Source: Ascaris suum (taxonomy: Eukaryota; Nematoda; Chromadorea; Rhabditida; Ascarididae). From it: a DNA stretch of 64,000 bases. This document shows, piece after piece, positions 1 through 13,067 of the stretch. The stretch is taken from contig CM024181.1 in the NCBI GenBank assembly GCA_013433145.1, forward strand, positions 2,294,001-2,358,000, given 5' to 3'. The notes below the pieces were generated by a model. It was not told the DNA's origin. It saw only the letters and a program-made list of their open reading frames with translations, and did not search any database. The translations under genes were made by a program, and so were the position numbers. Positions within the stretch are counted from its first letter, which is position 1. Each line of letters opens with the position of its first letter.

Positions 1-384
1 GGATTATTGAATTCTTAACTGTTCAACTTATTGCATCGCTGTATGCAATGTAGTTCTATGTTGATTTGAGAGTAGTTGTCGTGACCCACTGAGGTGGTTG
101 TTGGGTTTGGTGGTGTGCAGCACGTCGACGGCCTTTCGAGACTGCAAATTAGACCAATCAGTGTTGTGGATTTTCCTAATTGAGTGGCGCCTCGTTGAGT
201 TTTGCCCAATTACCGTATTCTTGTTGTGGGTCTATATTGCATGTGCTTATGCCTTCTCCGTGCTTCTTTATATGCACACTCATATTTGCAACTTCTCACT
301 TTCTTCGCACTTTATATAATTTCATTTCCTCTCGATTACATCCATCTTATACACCGCATACAAAGGCTATGTCCATATATATGC

Positions 385-461
<77 letters not shown>

Positions 462-3400
462 TGGTGGACATGTGCTGGCTTCAGTGAGTACTCATTCAAT
501 CCCTATAGTACAGTGTTCTTAGAAGGCTGAAAAAAATATTATGTCAAAGAAATGAAGGAATGTAGGCATGCTGGTTTCACTTCTGAAACTGCAGTGCAAA
601 GAGCATCGAAAATAGTCTCTGAAGTGTAATGCCCTTACGCAATATCAGACCCTCATCCTTGTGTAAAGAATTTTGTAGATAGCTGCAACTGAGTGGAATT
701 TGCTGGTGCCTCGTTGGGAGTAGTAAGCTCATTCTCACAGATTAAAAGGTGACTGCTTGTTGTTTTACCTGCACCTGTTTGTGGCTTTTGTTGTACTGTT
801 ATCATGTGCATTGTCGAAGACATGGGCAGGAATCTTGCTGATGAAGTGAACGCCAGTACAGCACCGGAGTAACGAGGAGCTGTCGAAGGACTAAATCTAA
901 CGCATGCATGTAAAGTGAAATGGGTTTGTCAGCATGAGAAGCAGAGATGTGTGCGCAATATAGTGGAGCAGAGAAAACGTATATCACTCAGCTGTATGGG
1001 ATGGAGGAGTCACTGCGTGGTCGTTCCCTGTTACACTTGTGATGAGCAAAACACCCTAAAGGTGTTAAGGAAATGACGGGCAGATCAACAAATATCTGGT
1101 GGTACCGTTAAAACTGACGCTGTACTAAATTAATGATTGTGATATTTACGATTGAATATTGATTCAGTCGCGGACTTTCGGCGAGTATGTTGAAGAAGAG
1201 AGGAGATTTTTTTAAATGAGAAAAATGCTAAATAAATCTTCAGCTTCATCCCAGTCAACCTTCCAACGTAGTTTTATTATTTGAATTTATTATTTGGTCT
1301 AGAAATATTGTTAAATGGTAATTTTCTATTTCAATTGGAATTTCTTGTTGAAAATTTAATTAAGCTTTAAGTAATCAATTACATTAAATTGAGCTTCGTT
1401 TTAATTCTGAAATTGATGGTATTCTATTCTTGAAGGTGAGGATAGGGGGATATCAGAGCAAGTTGTCTGAATTTCTGAATTGTTGCTCCTACTTTTAGTT
1501 TGAGTGGATTTGTTTATGCATTAGTGTTGTTAAACGTAGTGAAAAGCAATAACAATTGAACATGCCGAGGACATTTCTATAATTTGGCGTTTTGTTGTCT
1601 GTATTGAATGCAACATCGCTTTGAGTCGGTTAATTTGTCTCTGCGACGGGTAAATGTTGTGCCCTTCATAACCGACAAATACGCTTACCGTTTTATTTGA
1701 TGCTGCGATGTGAATGAATGTTTTGTTGCGTTGATGGGAAATTGACAAAGAAGCATTCATTACATTTCAGTTTCCACCTTTCACAGCTCCACCCATCCCT
1801 CCTGTCACACTCCACCTTCTTTCATCCTCAATCACACGGGAGGACAAATTCATTTGTTGGTCTGATTTTAAATTGGATCTAATGCATGGATCGTTAAACT
1901 ATTATGAACGAATATTCCTACTCAAAAATCCCAATTTTCAAGTTTAAATCATTTTCTAAATTCAAGTTTTCTTTTTTTACTGGATTATATGGCGACGAAT
2001 CTGAAGGGTTGATGAAGCATCACCATTGCAACTTGGCTTATAAGAGGGAAGCGACATTATGACGTTACGAGGCAATAGTAGTGACCACTCGATTGGTTGT
2101 TAAAGGCGATTAGCTGCGCTCGGTAGGCTTTGACCATCAATTAGCGTTATCGGCTTAGAGTGGCTATTCCACGTCCACTCGTCCATTGCTTCCGTCACAT
2201 CGTTGTGACCATCTTTTTTGCTCGCTCATTGTTACAAACACCGTTGTTGGAGTGAAATTGTAGTTAATAAGAAATCTAACGTTTTCTCCTATTATATGAA
2301 AATGTATCATGCTTTCTTTGTACTTCCATTGCCATATGTCTAGTAATTTTTATGTTAGGATTGTTCCTAGATGCATTTTGAGGTGCAATATCATTTGATT
2401 GTATGCAATAAAGCTAACATCGTAGAGGCCCGAATAGTACCCTCGTGGCTGCGAATTTAAAAAAATCTGGAGAGACTGAAGAGTACTTCGAAAAAAATTC
2501 TAAATAAACAAGTATAAGCCATTATAAGACCTCAAGAAGAAGTCCTTAAGGAGGTTAATTGGCGAAGGGGGGGGGAGGTAGGTATTTTTGCGATCCAGCA
2601 GAATATTGTGGATGCAAGAAACAACGAGATTAAGTTTTTAATTTTCAATGAACTATGGATTACATCAAAGATTCCGTAGACGTAATTATTAAGAAAAATT
2701 CACATCTATTGTGAGCAAGCTTACAAGAGAGGAAATCCGCTGATGTCGAATCACTCGGCAATTTCTTTTTTTTTTTTGGAAATTTAAATATTTTAATTTG
2801 AAACTGTAAAATCCTCCTGCAGTTTCAGCAATTATTCCATCACTTATTCTCTTAATGATCTATGAAAATAAAATTGAACAAGTGTTGTAGCAGCACTCTC
2901 TATTTTAGCATTGAATTTTGAATGAAGAGAGAAATGGAGGGCGGCGAGGAAGAGAGGGAGAAGAGGGAGGAGATGAATTTTTATATGATGATTGTCATTT
3001 GAAGAGGCAATTATCGTAATTGAAAGAAAGCGGTTCCACAATGACGAATCACCTTCAGCAAACAACCACTATAATACTTCAACTAATCGAAAAATGCACA
3101 ATTACAACACAACGTTGCTTGCATTTAATTTAGCCGATGCGCCAATCGCTATCGGCTATACTTATATTCGACGTTTGTGTATCACCATTTCCTTTTGGTA
3201 CGAGAACGTTAGTGAATTGATGGTTCCACTCAATACGAGTGGACAATCGGAAATGCGATATGTCGAATTCGATGTTGTTGGCTTCTAATTCTTGCTGCCA
3301 ACGAAATTCTCACTCGATTCATGTCTCTATCATTTTTATTCAACAGTCCGAAGAGCTACTCTCTGAATATCTCAGAATTCGGCAGTCATCCATTTACTTA

Positions 3401-5112
3401 AAGCTAAGCTAATTAGGTCGATCCATGCATTGAGATTGAAGGGATCCAAAAAATCCTACACTGTCTTTCCGAGATTTCGTGCCCGCTAAATTCTATTGCA
3501 TGAGATGTGAACAAATTTAAATTCGATTTCATTATCAGCAGGTAATACTGATTTCTTTAAGAATTGGAATAAAAACTATCCTATTCCTTGAATAATGGCA
3601 AAAGGACAGCGGTTTTCATTTGAAGCGGCAAATATCGCAAATTTGATTTATTGGTCAATCACTTACCTGTGATTTTCATGAAAGGTAGATGAAATAAAAG
3701 CGAATAGATTGCTAAGAATAGTGCAACTATGAGATAAAACGGAAGTACACTCCATGAAAGTAGAAGAATTCTGCGATTGTTTAACAGTTACGCTTGAACA
3801 ATTTTTACCGCATTGAATGCGCTCTAATAATAGCGTGTTGATATCGGAAGAATGGTATAAACCATCAGTTGGTTTTTTGCAACTGCAACAAACGTAGTAG
3901 TAGAAATGAATTGCTCATCGGTTTTTTTAATACTCGAAAATTTCGTTATTGCACGCCAATCACTATAGTAGAATATCTCAATTTTTTTGCGCCAGTATTC
4001 CCCAGGAATATGTGCTATTGTTTCGCTCGGTACTTTTTATTTGACCTGTCCTTTAAATGAAATTCGTTTGGTTCGTCTATATTTTTGCTCCTCGGATTGA
4101 GGTAATGCTCAGGTTTCAAATACAAGCTTGTTTTCTTATATGGTAATAGATCATTCTACTACTTACTTGCGGGTGCTTATCATTAACTTTTTCCGGTATG
4201 AGTGTATATACCTGTCTCTTATGAGTGCAATCAGGTTATATTCGTATGCGGTCAGTTTGCATCAATGGAGATGGGGATCTACAGTTCCTCGTGGGTTTTT
4301 TTTTAGTAAGTTGATCCCTCAGACGTGGGGTTTGATATGATCAGTGTTAACGCTTTTGAGAGAGCTTCAATTGTACTTATTGTTGCACGTTTTCAATAGT
4401 CTGTACAGTTGGCCGGATACTACTATGATATGTATGGGTTTTAAAGAGGAGTGCGCACTGCATTCATATAGCCCCTTTCCCAGCCCCCGTTTCTCTCATC
4501 TCATCTCCCCCACTTCCCCTCCTCCCCCCTCCACCCTCCTATTCTCTCAGATCAGACAGTGCGACTAATCTGCTGGGATATTTTACACTGTATATTATGC
4601 TTCACCGATTCGAGATTTCATTAATATTTCAGGCTGCAGTGGATAAAAATGTGTTGCGAGCAAATTTAACACATGAAATGACTAAGGCAAAAATTTAAAT
4701 TGTATTGCCATATCCGCCAATATCCTGAGGGCATCAAATGAGGAAAGACTGAAGGGAAGGCTTTATCGTAGCAGAGGGATTATAGTGCGCACTCCTCGAT
4801 TACAGAAAAAACATTTCAACCATTCTTATAGAACATATCTGACTGTGTGAAGACAAAAGGGCCAGAGAAATATTTCACAATTTTATCGTTTTTTTTTGGA
4901 AGGAATTACTTTTTAAAAATATTTCTCAATTGATGTATATTTTCTACCCTATAGGTTGTACTGTTCTTTTTCATGAAAAAGGTGGAATAGCTGTAAAACC
5001 CGTGCTAACCACCTCGTTGAGATCTTATATTAAATAGATTAAACTAATGCGAGTGTTGTATGAGGTTTAATTGTGAAACAATCTGGCCCATTAGATTTGT
5101 GAACGATTGTGG
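1..5112. other. Intergenic, no supported gene
   Basis: I found no exon with recognisable homology on either strand. Open frames here are short and carry no family motif. The stretch holds a (TA)n array near its left end, a G9 run near 2569, and a pyrimidine-rich strip around 4476-4545. It lies downstream of the 3' end of the ceh-10 gene and includes that gene's 3' untranslated region next to 5112. The plus strand is visibly richer in G and T than in C and A. Confidence 0.6.
386..458. repeat. (TA)n microsatellite
   Basis: A perfect TA dinucleotide array of about 73 bp. The right border reads TATATGC, shared with three other arrays in this window. Open frames across it, reading Ile-Tyr repeats, are artefacts. 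Confidence 0.97.
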
Positions 5113-5264
5113 TCATAGAGAGATGTGATCGTATTGATACATGCACGCCTTCTCATCGGGATTCGGTGAGTGAGCTCCATCGGATCTCTCGTCTGCATCC
5201 GATTCCTTATCCATCTCACCACTTTCCAAATGTGCCGCCGCTTCCAAACTTTTCTTATGCATTC
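5113..5264 (-). CDS. ceh-10: ceh-10 exon 5 (CVC end and C-terminus)
   Basis: Begins after ACTCTCAG with the two bases completing Gly, then [20 protein letters not shown], an acidic Ser/Asp-rich tail and a TGA stop at 5113-5115. A possible ATTAAA poly(A) signal lies 42-47 bases further along the minus strand. Confidence 0.93.
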
Positions 5265-6200
5265 CTGAGAGTAATTGTTTGATTACGGTAATTACAGTGT
5301 ATTTTGAATGGAGTAGATTGATTACAATATTTGTAGTAATAATCGGAAAGATACCTATTGGTATGGAACTATTATACTTCAATTTTGGGCACATGAATGA
5401 GTTTAACAAATGCTTAAAAGTATCAAAAGTGGTTTTATTTCATTTGAGAGAGTTCAATGCAGAGACGTTTCGCAGAACTTTTCGAGTTAAGGGACAACCA
5501 TAATGAGTGAAAACGAAATCGTGTTTTGATTAAATTATGCTAAGTTAAGCTAAACATCTCAATTTTGCGTTAATGTTGTTTTGAACAATAACGATGTGAC
5601 ACATTACGGGTCTCGTGAATGATGGATCTCTTTCGACTGTAAAAATATAAAAAATAAAGGATGTGATTTGCATTCAAGAGCATCGAATGGATGGTTGGTA
5701 CCGTGCAAGGTGCAATAGTTAATGAGGCTAAATCCTGTGAGGGCTAATTTTTCGCATCAGACAAGTTTGGAGCATTATACGGAAGGCTGTTGAGAGTGAA
5801 TTGGATTTAATTTAGGATGGTTTCAGGAAATTGCTTTTCAGGAGAATAATATGTTTCACATTTAATGCGACCGGGTTTTTTTGGATGGTGCTTAAGTACT
5901 ATGATAAAGGTCTATGGTAAATTTTATTAGCGATCATTGTTGTTCGTTGGAGCGATTCAGACAGGGGTTGGGAAGCATAGAACTGCGAACTCTTCTTTTG
6001 TATTGTTTTTTTTAAATATCGCTTCCGTCATAGTCTTTCATTAGTGAATTATAAAAGGGGAGAGGGCTGTGACTGATCAAATTTCGTCGCAGAGAGGCTC
6101 ATCCATCCTTTTGATGCTTTTGCACAGAAACACTTCCTTTCTTGTTCATTTTGATAATAAAAGATCGCCTCATTTATGAGGCACATGATGTCGGCTGTCA

Positions 6201-6289
<89 letters not shown>

Positions 6290-9200
6290 TCAAGAACAAA
6301 TACGTGAAGTTATATGTGCATATCTTTGAGATGAACACAATATTGTTTTGATGGATTTCATATACTAAAGTTGAAAAGAATTATATTTTTATGCATTAAC
6401 CAAATTATTTAGGCTGTTAGTTGGATGAGTGCGGAGATATTGAATTAACATAAACCAACCAAGCAACCAAGGTGCGGCAGATTCGGTGGGATTGTCCGAT
6501 GATTTGGTGATTGTTTCGGGCAATGGTAGTGAATGACGTACCATCGCTCCATAAAGTCCATATTCGGCCATAATTGTACTCTTTCCCCATGTTTTTTCAG
6601 TTTTCCTCCATTTAGCACGTCGATTTTGAAACCATACCTAAGCATTTCACAGTGATCATCTCAAGAGTAACTAATGCAGCTGAAGAAAGTCAAATAGACT
6701 ATAGAGAAGCAAATGCCGATTGAAATGGTTGAAATGCGATAGTTGCTAGCCATTAATATTCAATCGCTTTGTTTTATAGATATGCCAAATACGATTTTTT
6801 TTTAAATCCACTTTTTCATCTCTGAAATTTTTATTAAATTTCTCTTTTTTTCTCGAAATTCATATTTTATTAGTAGATGAATTTTTCGAATTTCTCAGCG
6901 AAGCAAGAGTTTCAATAATTGGGACGGTAATAGTCAGTTCTATATTATTTCATTAGTACCATATTGCAATAATATTCGCGCTCTTCCATAAAACAATTAA
7001 AGTGGAATTGCCTAGTGCCGGAAAAGTATCCACCTTAGTGTTAGTGAAAACTTTTGGGGCATTGAAGCAGTTAACATATTTCGCTTTTGTAAAAAAGGAT
7101 TGAATTGGACCATCTCGTTTTTAAGGGATTTAATTCTAGGAACGAGCCGTCAAAGTTGACGAAACTTTTGAAAGAACTTGTCGAATATGAGGAGTCGTTT
7201 CGCATAGGAAGGAGTAAGTTTTAGGGAAAAGATGATCGAAAAGATAAGAGGCGATTCAACTTCTAAATTCCAATTTTATTTGATTATCTGCAAAGGTACT
7301 GACCTGTATTCGATCTTCGGCAAGTTCAGTTTTCATTGCAAGTACTTCCCTTGCGTACATATCTGGATAATGTGCTTCCTGTAATTATAGGTAATTTGAG
7401 TGTGTTGTAAACAAAACTTCAATTAAACAACAAATATCAAATGATGAAAGGACGAGAATGTGGGAGGAAAGAAAAAAGATATTACTTTCTCTAGTCGCTT
7501 TTTGGGAAAAAGATTAGAAGTTATCCTCTAGTTTTCTTATATAGTAATGGACATATTTGTGTAATCCATGTGCTGAAAAAGCCTAAAATCTAAAAGAGCG
7601 AAAATAGAAATGAAGGATCAATGAATTGTGGTTTTCGTCAAAGCTTATTTAAGTATATTAGTTGCAAGACGTTTATATTGCGTCATAAAGAAGCTTACAT
7701 GCCAAACAGCACGTAAAGCAGCTTATTTGAGGGGGAGGGGACGGCATAGAGAAAGCAACTCAGTACGCCATTGTGGAGTTTCTTTTCGCATTTGGAATAT
7801 TGTAGTGGACATTAGAGTGGTCACTAATCGATATATTTCAATTGTCACTAAGTGTTGAAAAGGATTTAAAATGAAAACTGATAAAATGTCTCTGTTAATG
7901 GCGTTTAATTGTTTAGTTGTTGCGAAATTAAAAGGTTAAATGCGTTGTCCACTCTGATTTGACTATCGAATCCATTATCGCATACCTTCGATTATTCACT
8001 TTTTTATTTGAATATAATGGGATCATAATTGAATTTTCTCTTCTAACGTTTCCACTTGAATTATTTTTATGAGAGTTGATTCTAGGTAAATAAAAAAAAA
8101 ACCTTGAAAATATGTTGCTTAATAAGAGTACTGCAAAATTTTTATTATTTTTAGGAAATGCCAAGACATGGCGGCGGGGATTTCAGTTCATTGTTGGGTT
8201 TTTTTTTTGAAGATGGGCAAGAAAATATGGTTTTTTTGATACCGTTCTTTATGAGATTAGAACCATGGGAAATATTTTGTCCATTTTTTAATCGGTCAAT
8301 GAAAAAAGTCTTCATCTTCTTTGGCTCTGTCCATCTTTTGAGGTGCAAAAGCGTTTCAAGTTGTGCTGCAATGCGATGAATAGCGGGAGCGTGATTTCTT
8401 CTGCTTAGGAATTGCCCGAAGAGTGGTGTGAGTGATCATCAACTGTGTGTTAGCTGAAATGTCTACCCCTCACTCTCCCTCAGATCAACATCGAAGTCGT
8501 TTTTGAGATGGATCGTAAGAAAAATGCGGAATATTGGATACCTGGAATGCCTTTTCTAGTTCATCAATTTGAAACTGCGTAAAAATGGTACGATGACGGC
8601 GCTTTTTACGTTTGGTGGTATTGCTCTTCTGTGTATTGATCGTATTCGTTGATGATCCCTCACTGGATGATCCCAACGTTGCACCACTTGCTATTCCAGA
8701 ATAATCGAATCGTGCCATACCTGAGCTTTTAGAGACCACCAATATCGACTAGAAGATTATTTTCTACTATGCGCCCAAGTGATGATAAGAGAAGAAACTT
8801 TTCTTTTCCATAATTTGGGGCTTATATCCGCGCCGCATTTTGAGGCCCAACTTTAATTACCTTCACCTACTTTTCTAAAATTAGCCACAACTCCTGAAAT
8901 TGGTTTAAGTTCTGCATAAAAAGCCCTAAACCCGCGTAATCTTTACATATGACCCTCGAAATAGGAATTGTCGCTTCTAAAGGATATCGTATGAGAAAAG
9001 AAACGAAGCGAATTAAAAGTGTACCCTCGCACACCAGTCCGCACCTATTTACTGTCATCCCCATCGGCCGCCTACAACATTTTGCGCTTCTCTTGATGAA
9101 AAGTGATAAATAAAATTCGAAGTCACGTGACGTCTTTTCCTAGCTTTTCGTCAAATCAAGCCTATTCATTTATAGATATAGCACAGGTAATCATAGGTAA

Positions 9201-12200
9201 TACGTCTTCAAGTGGCACAGGTGTATAAAGCAAATAGTAATATAAACGAAACATAGCGGTTGAAAAGAGTAAAGCGCATATGAATTGTGGGGATGATTGC
9301 AAACATATATAATGAAATATTAAACATCCATAGAGATCACAATCGAATCAACGTCAAAATTTTATTATGAGGGATCGATTTGATCTCAGCCATACTCTTC
9401 AATAAAGTCCTAAATAACAAAGCGACGGGAATGATACCTAGTTTGGAAAGGAAAGTAATGAGTTCAATAGTAGTACACCTTCATCGTTGAAGCACAATTC
9501 TCATTTCTATTAAAAGCTCTGTTCTAAAATAAAAGCGGTGATATATTCATGAACTAATTTTAATTAACGATAGAAAGAAGTATTTTCATAAACGCATCGC
9601 ATCAATAATATCGCTATATATTTTATTCGTGATCATTTTTGCGTATTACTTTTGGTCAAAATAATCTCCATCATAGTCATAATTAAAATCGGTCCTCTTA
9701 TCTCGATGCTAATATTTCTTATTTCTCTTTACTTTCAAGTTATTATTTTGTATTTGTTTCTTTTTTTTTTTGCGTTTCGAGCCCCTCTTTTCCTCACATT
9801 ACTCTCAGAATAGACCTCTTCGAAAAATGGTTTAATTTTATTCTCTTAAAGCAAATAAGAGGCGATTCTTGTGATATGATCACCAGGTGCAATGAGAATT
9901 ATCGTGGTGAGTTGATTCCCTTTTTTAAGGGGAAGTGATTTATTGTGGGATTGTTTTATTTTATATTAGAAATAATTGGGATCACTCACAAATATAAGAT
10001 ACCTTTTTTTAAAAAGAGATAATTATTCTCATTAATACACTGTAAACGAAAGGTGATGCATGTTTCTCTCATAGTGCAACCGCCCTCTTCATTGCAGCAT
10101 TCGAGCTTGATTGTGATTAGCTGACGAATAACGATCGAGAAGTCGTCACGCACAAATTTTTTTTTCTTTCATCGATTTGCCCTCGTTATCATGGTTAAAC
10201 TTGAGTAAATGCTCGGGGATAAATCCGACTTTACCCGTTGCTACTGAATTTTTTCAATTGGATTGTTGGCTTAGATGGAATTAGGGCTATGGCGGTTATG
10301 GTTTTTAATTACCAATATTTAAGATTCATTGGAAGAGTCGACTGATCTATATCCTTGATTGTATGATTTTGAATGTGATATTAATTTGAAATTAATGTGA
10401 ACTGGTGATTACATGAATTTTTTAAGGGGAGAGGGGGAGAGGCGTCAAAGATTTGAATCTAAATGGTTCTTTATCCCGATTTACTAGAGTGCCTTCGGAT
10501 TTGTTTAGCTATATCCATACGATGATCATTAATTGAATTTTTTGTACGGATTTATTCGGATCTGAATGTTCCCAACTATTGTTTATTTCATCGTGGTATG
10601 GCGTATTTTAAAGTATGAGTTGGTGAGATAATAGTGATGCTTAGCTGGTCAATCCTAGTTGTAAGCATTGGTTGCAAAATTGGCTGGTTGTCACGAAGCT
10701 CGTGATCGTGGTCAGCATTTCGCTTCGAAGGGGGGAGGAGAGGGAGGATGATTGTTGCCCCCGTCATTGAACCATGCATTACTGAGGAAGTAGACGTCTG
10801 TTTTAAAGCAAGCCAAACATGGCTGCTGCTGAAGGTTTGCGGATAATTCGCTTTCTATATTTTCGACTTGCTCTCTCCCCCCCTTTTGCGCAATGTTGCG
10901 GAGATAGTGGTAGTAGCTGACTGAGTCTTTCTGATGACTTGACAGCTGCCTATGACTTACCAACTGCGTTTTTATTAGGGCTTCAACCTTGCTCCCTTTG
11001 TAATGTGGTCTGTATGAGGATTCTCCTCTTTGGTCGACTCACTCTACCAGCAGTCTTATTCGGCTGCCACGGTTAGTTTATCCAAGCTGTTTGAGTTTAT
11101 TTAGAAATGAAGAACTTAGTTACTCTTTAAATAAATGCTAAATTCGATCACAAACTCGATATTGTTACGGGAGATTGATGCATAAATCTTGTGCGTTCAT
11201 CCAATGTTTTTACCAAAAGAGCATTAATAGTCATTTGCATTGATGTAAACTTTCGTATAGACAGTAAAAAGATGCTTTTGAGGTGGGAGGGGGGGGGGGG
11301 GAGGCGAGAATGGCGATGAATGCAGTGCATTGTTGTCGGGGCTCAGAGCTTAATTACCATATTTAAAATTTTTGACTAAATTCCCTCATATTCTTTGAGG
11401 CTAATTGAAGCGGTTTAGCTGCTCATTCTTAGCAACACAGAGCCGATATTTATTGCATCTTAGAAACGTGTAGTTGCATGGAAAAGCGCATTAGAAAATG
11501 ACTTACTCAAAAGTGGCAACATGATCAATTGGGTGGGATCGTTTATTATTCCTTGCAAGTTGAGGTGATTAAATTATATTGATTGGAATTTTTGTACTAG
11601 ACGAGTTAGGGCAATATTTGGAAACGATAGTTTATGAGTGCGGTTTGCACAATGCTGACACATTTCTAATGTTTTTGGTTTAAGGTGAATTATCGTGTCT
11701 TGCATATAGATTCCAGGTGGCTCTCTTTACAATTTGCTCGTCATGTAATCATGCTCAGGCATACTTAATCGGAAGTTGCTAGTACCACAGCTGAAAAGCG
11801 GTTAGTATGGCGTCCTCTCCTAAACATTGATAATTGAAATACTTTCCTTCACGAAAAGGATCTTTTATTTTAAAGCTTTGAAATATGCAAATTTTTGTCA
11901 TCATCGTTTTACGGCTTTAAAATATGCAAATTTTTATCATATTTCTTATATCATTGAGCTATCAGCTATCATATTTTTGCTATCAAGAAATATTTTTCGC
12001 AATTTCTTTGTAGAATTTTATGAATGTTTACGCCAATGATTGTTGCTTAAGATTTGAAATGAATGATTATTAACGTTGAAAGAGCGCACTGTGTTATTAG
12101 CTCTGAGAGCGTTTTCAGCCAATGCTTATAAAATGATCTGCGCGATTTCAATTGGCAAATATTTTATGAAGAAAAGTATCTTAATATTTAGGGGAGAACT

Positions 12201-13067
12201 CCACTGGTACTAATGTTGTCTGATAATTGCGGTTGATCGGCTAGTGCTTCATTATGGCTTTTCGGTGAAAACGTTCTTTTGTTTTTATAATATGGGCTAT
12301 TACAATATGGCAAATATGAGTGAAAGGGATAATTTATATATGTATGAAGTGATTAGCGACTACGTTCACATGAGAGAATTGTGGAATTGGCTGGAGGAGT
12401 GCTGTAAGGACCTATCATGGGAAAGAAAAATTAGAGACAAGACGAATACGGATGTGATTTTTTTAAAACCTATAACCTATCTAACGAGTCAATTGGCATC
12501 CTCGCTTCTGAAGGACAACATTTCAGAGGTGTCAGAAGTTCTATTTCCAGTAGCGACCAGGTGTTGAGTTCCATCTGAGGGGTGGAAGAAGTCAGTAGAC
12601 TTGCAATATAGGCTTGATGACTATAGCATTTATGCATTGATAGGGAATCTTTATGCAAATATTTGAGTGCATGAAGAAAATGCGTTAAAGTCTGGAAGGT
12701 AAAATCGACAGTAAAACTATATAAAACCTTGATTGAGAGTATCATGGCAGGATCCACGTTCGAAGCTTCCCTGTGGCATTTCCATTGAGAATAGTTGAGA
12801 GGGATTGTGTTGAAAGAGCGTTTGATGGCAGTATTGAGGTGCACTTCCGCAAATATACGCACCAGATTGCATATCTCGTGCCGTTGTAGCACCACCAAGA
12901 CCAAGTAGACTATGAATACCAAACGACATACCCATACGATGCGCATTCGGTACAGCTGGGTGGTTGCTAATCTGCGGTGAACCACAAAACATGCTGGCTG
13001 ATATGTCGACTGACATGCCGGCGCAGGCGCACACACACGATTGCTGTCGACGGCCGCAATCGGACAT
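5113..13067 (-). CDS. ceh-10: ceh-10 / Vsx2 (CHX10) paired-like homeobox transcription factor, five exons
   Basis: Nuclear sequence-specific transcription factor of the Prd-like CVC class. In C. elegans the orthologue specifies AIY interneurons with ttx-3 and is needed for CAN neurons; vertebrate VSX2 acts in retinal progenitors and bipolar cells. Coding exons: 13067-12728, 8720-8542, 7378-7304, 6637-6460, 5264-5113. All junctions are GT..AG and their phases agree, giving about 307 residues. Order: an eh1 repressor octapeptide ([10 protein letters not shown]), a Ser/Thr-rich linker, the homeodomain starting [20 protein letters not shown] and ending [12 protein letters not shown], then the CVC domain ([19 protein letters not shown] ... 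[16 protein letters not shown]) and a short acidic tail. Homeodomain position 50 is Gln, as in ceh-10/Vsx. The ATG at 13067 has an in-frame stop just upstream. Intron 1 is about 4 kb. The gene is head-to-head with the polymerase theta gene. Identity is near certain; only the first exon's start is less sure. Confidence 0.95.
6205..6285. repeat. (TA)n microsatellite in ceh-10 intron 4
   Basis: Perfect TA array of about 81 bp, again ending TATATGC on the right. It lies between ceh-10 exons 5 and 4. Confidence 0.97.
6460..6637 (-). CDS. ceh-10: ceh-10 exon 4 (recognition helix and CVC domain)
   Basis: Starts [19 protein letters not shown], the DNA-recognition helix, and runs directly into the CVC domain ([19 protein letters not shown]). 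It ends at CTTG|GTTGGT inside the conserved APWLLGMHKK block, which exon 5 completes. Confidence 0.95.
7304..7378 (-). CDS. ceh-10: ceh-10 exon 3 (homeodomain middle)
   Basis: A 75-nt microexon of exactly 25 codons, flanked by TTACAG and GTCAGT. It encodes [19 protein letters not shown] followed by AEDRIQ, the loop, helix 2 and the turn of the homeodomain. It was found by reading the minus strand between exons 2 and 4 and fits both neighbours in phase. Confidence 0.95.
8542..8720 (-). CDS. ceh-10: ceh-10 exon 2 (homeodomain helix 1)
   Basis: Bounded by acceptor AAAGCTCAG and donor CAG|GTATCC. It encodes a Ser/Gly/Thr-rich linker, then a basic stretch and the N-terminal arm plus helix 1 of the homeodomain, ending LEKAFQ. 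The intron after Gln falls in phase 0. Confidence 0.95.
11289..11301 (+). repeat. G13 homopolymer
   Basis: Uninterrupted run of 13 G inside ceh-10 intron 1, next to further GGGA and GAGG tracts. A possible polymerase-stalling or quadruplex-forming site. Confidence 0.9.
11873..11940. promoter_or_regulatory. Direct repeat carrying two octamer (ATGCAAAT) sites
   Basis: Two near-identical copies of about 25 bp, of the form CTTTRAAATATGCAAATTTT, lie about 39 bp apart in the large first intron of ceh-10. Each holds a perfect POU octamer ATGCAAAT (11885-11892 and 11924-11931). The duplication is directly visible. A role as an intronic POU-factor element is inference; AT-rich DNA yields octamers by chance. 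Confidence 0.35.
12728..13067 (-). CDS. ceh-10: ceh-10 exon 1 (eh1 motif)
   Basis: Reads from ATG at 13067 to the AAG|GTTTTA donor after 12728, leaving one base that pairs with the two-base start of exon 2. It contains [10 protein letters not shown] at about 12892-12926, the Groucho-binding eh1 octapeptide that precedes the homeodomain in Vsx/ceh-10 proteins. The N-terminal residues before it are Cys- and Met-rich and not recognisable. A longer minus-strand frame overlapping this exon lacks the motif. Confidence 0.82.

Noticed and set aside
8485..8742. Initial thought of a goosecoid homeobox gene
   Set aside because: The helix 1 sequence, eh1 type and the CVC domain found in later exons fit ceh-10/Vsx, not goosecoid.
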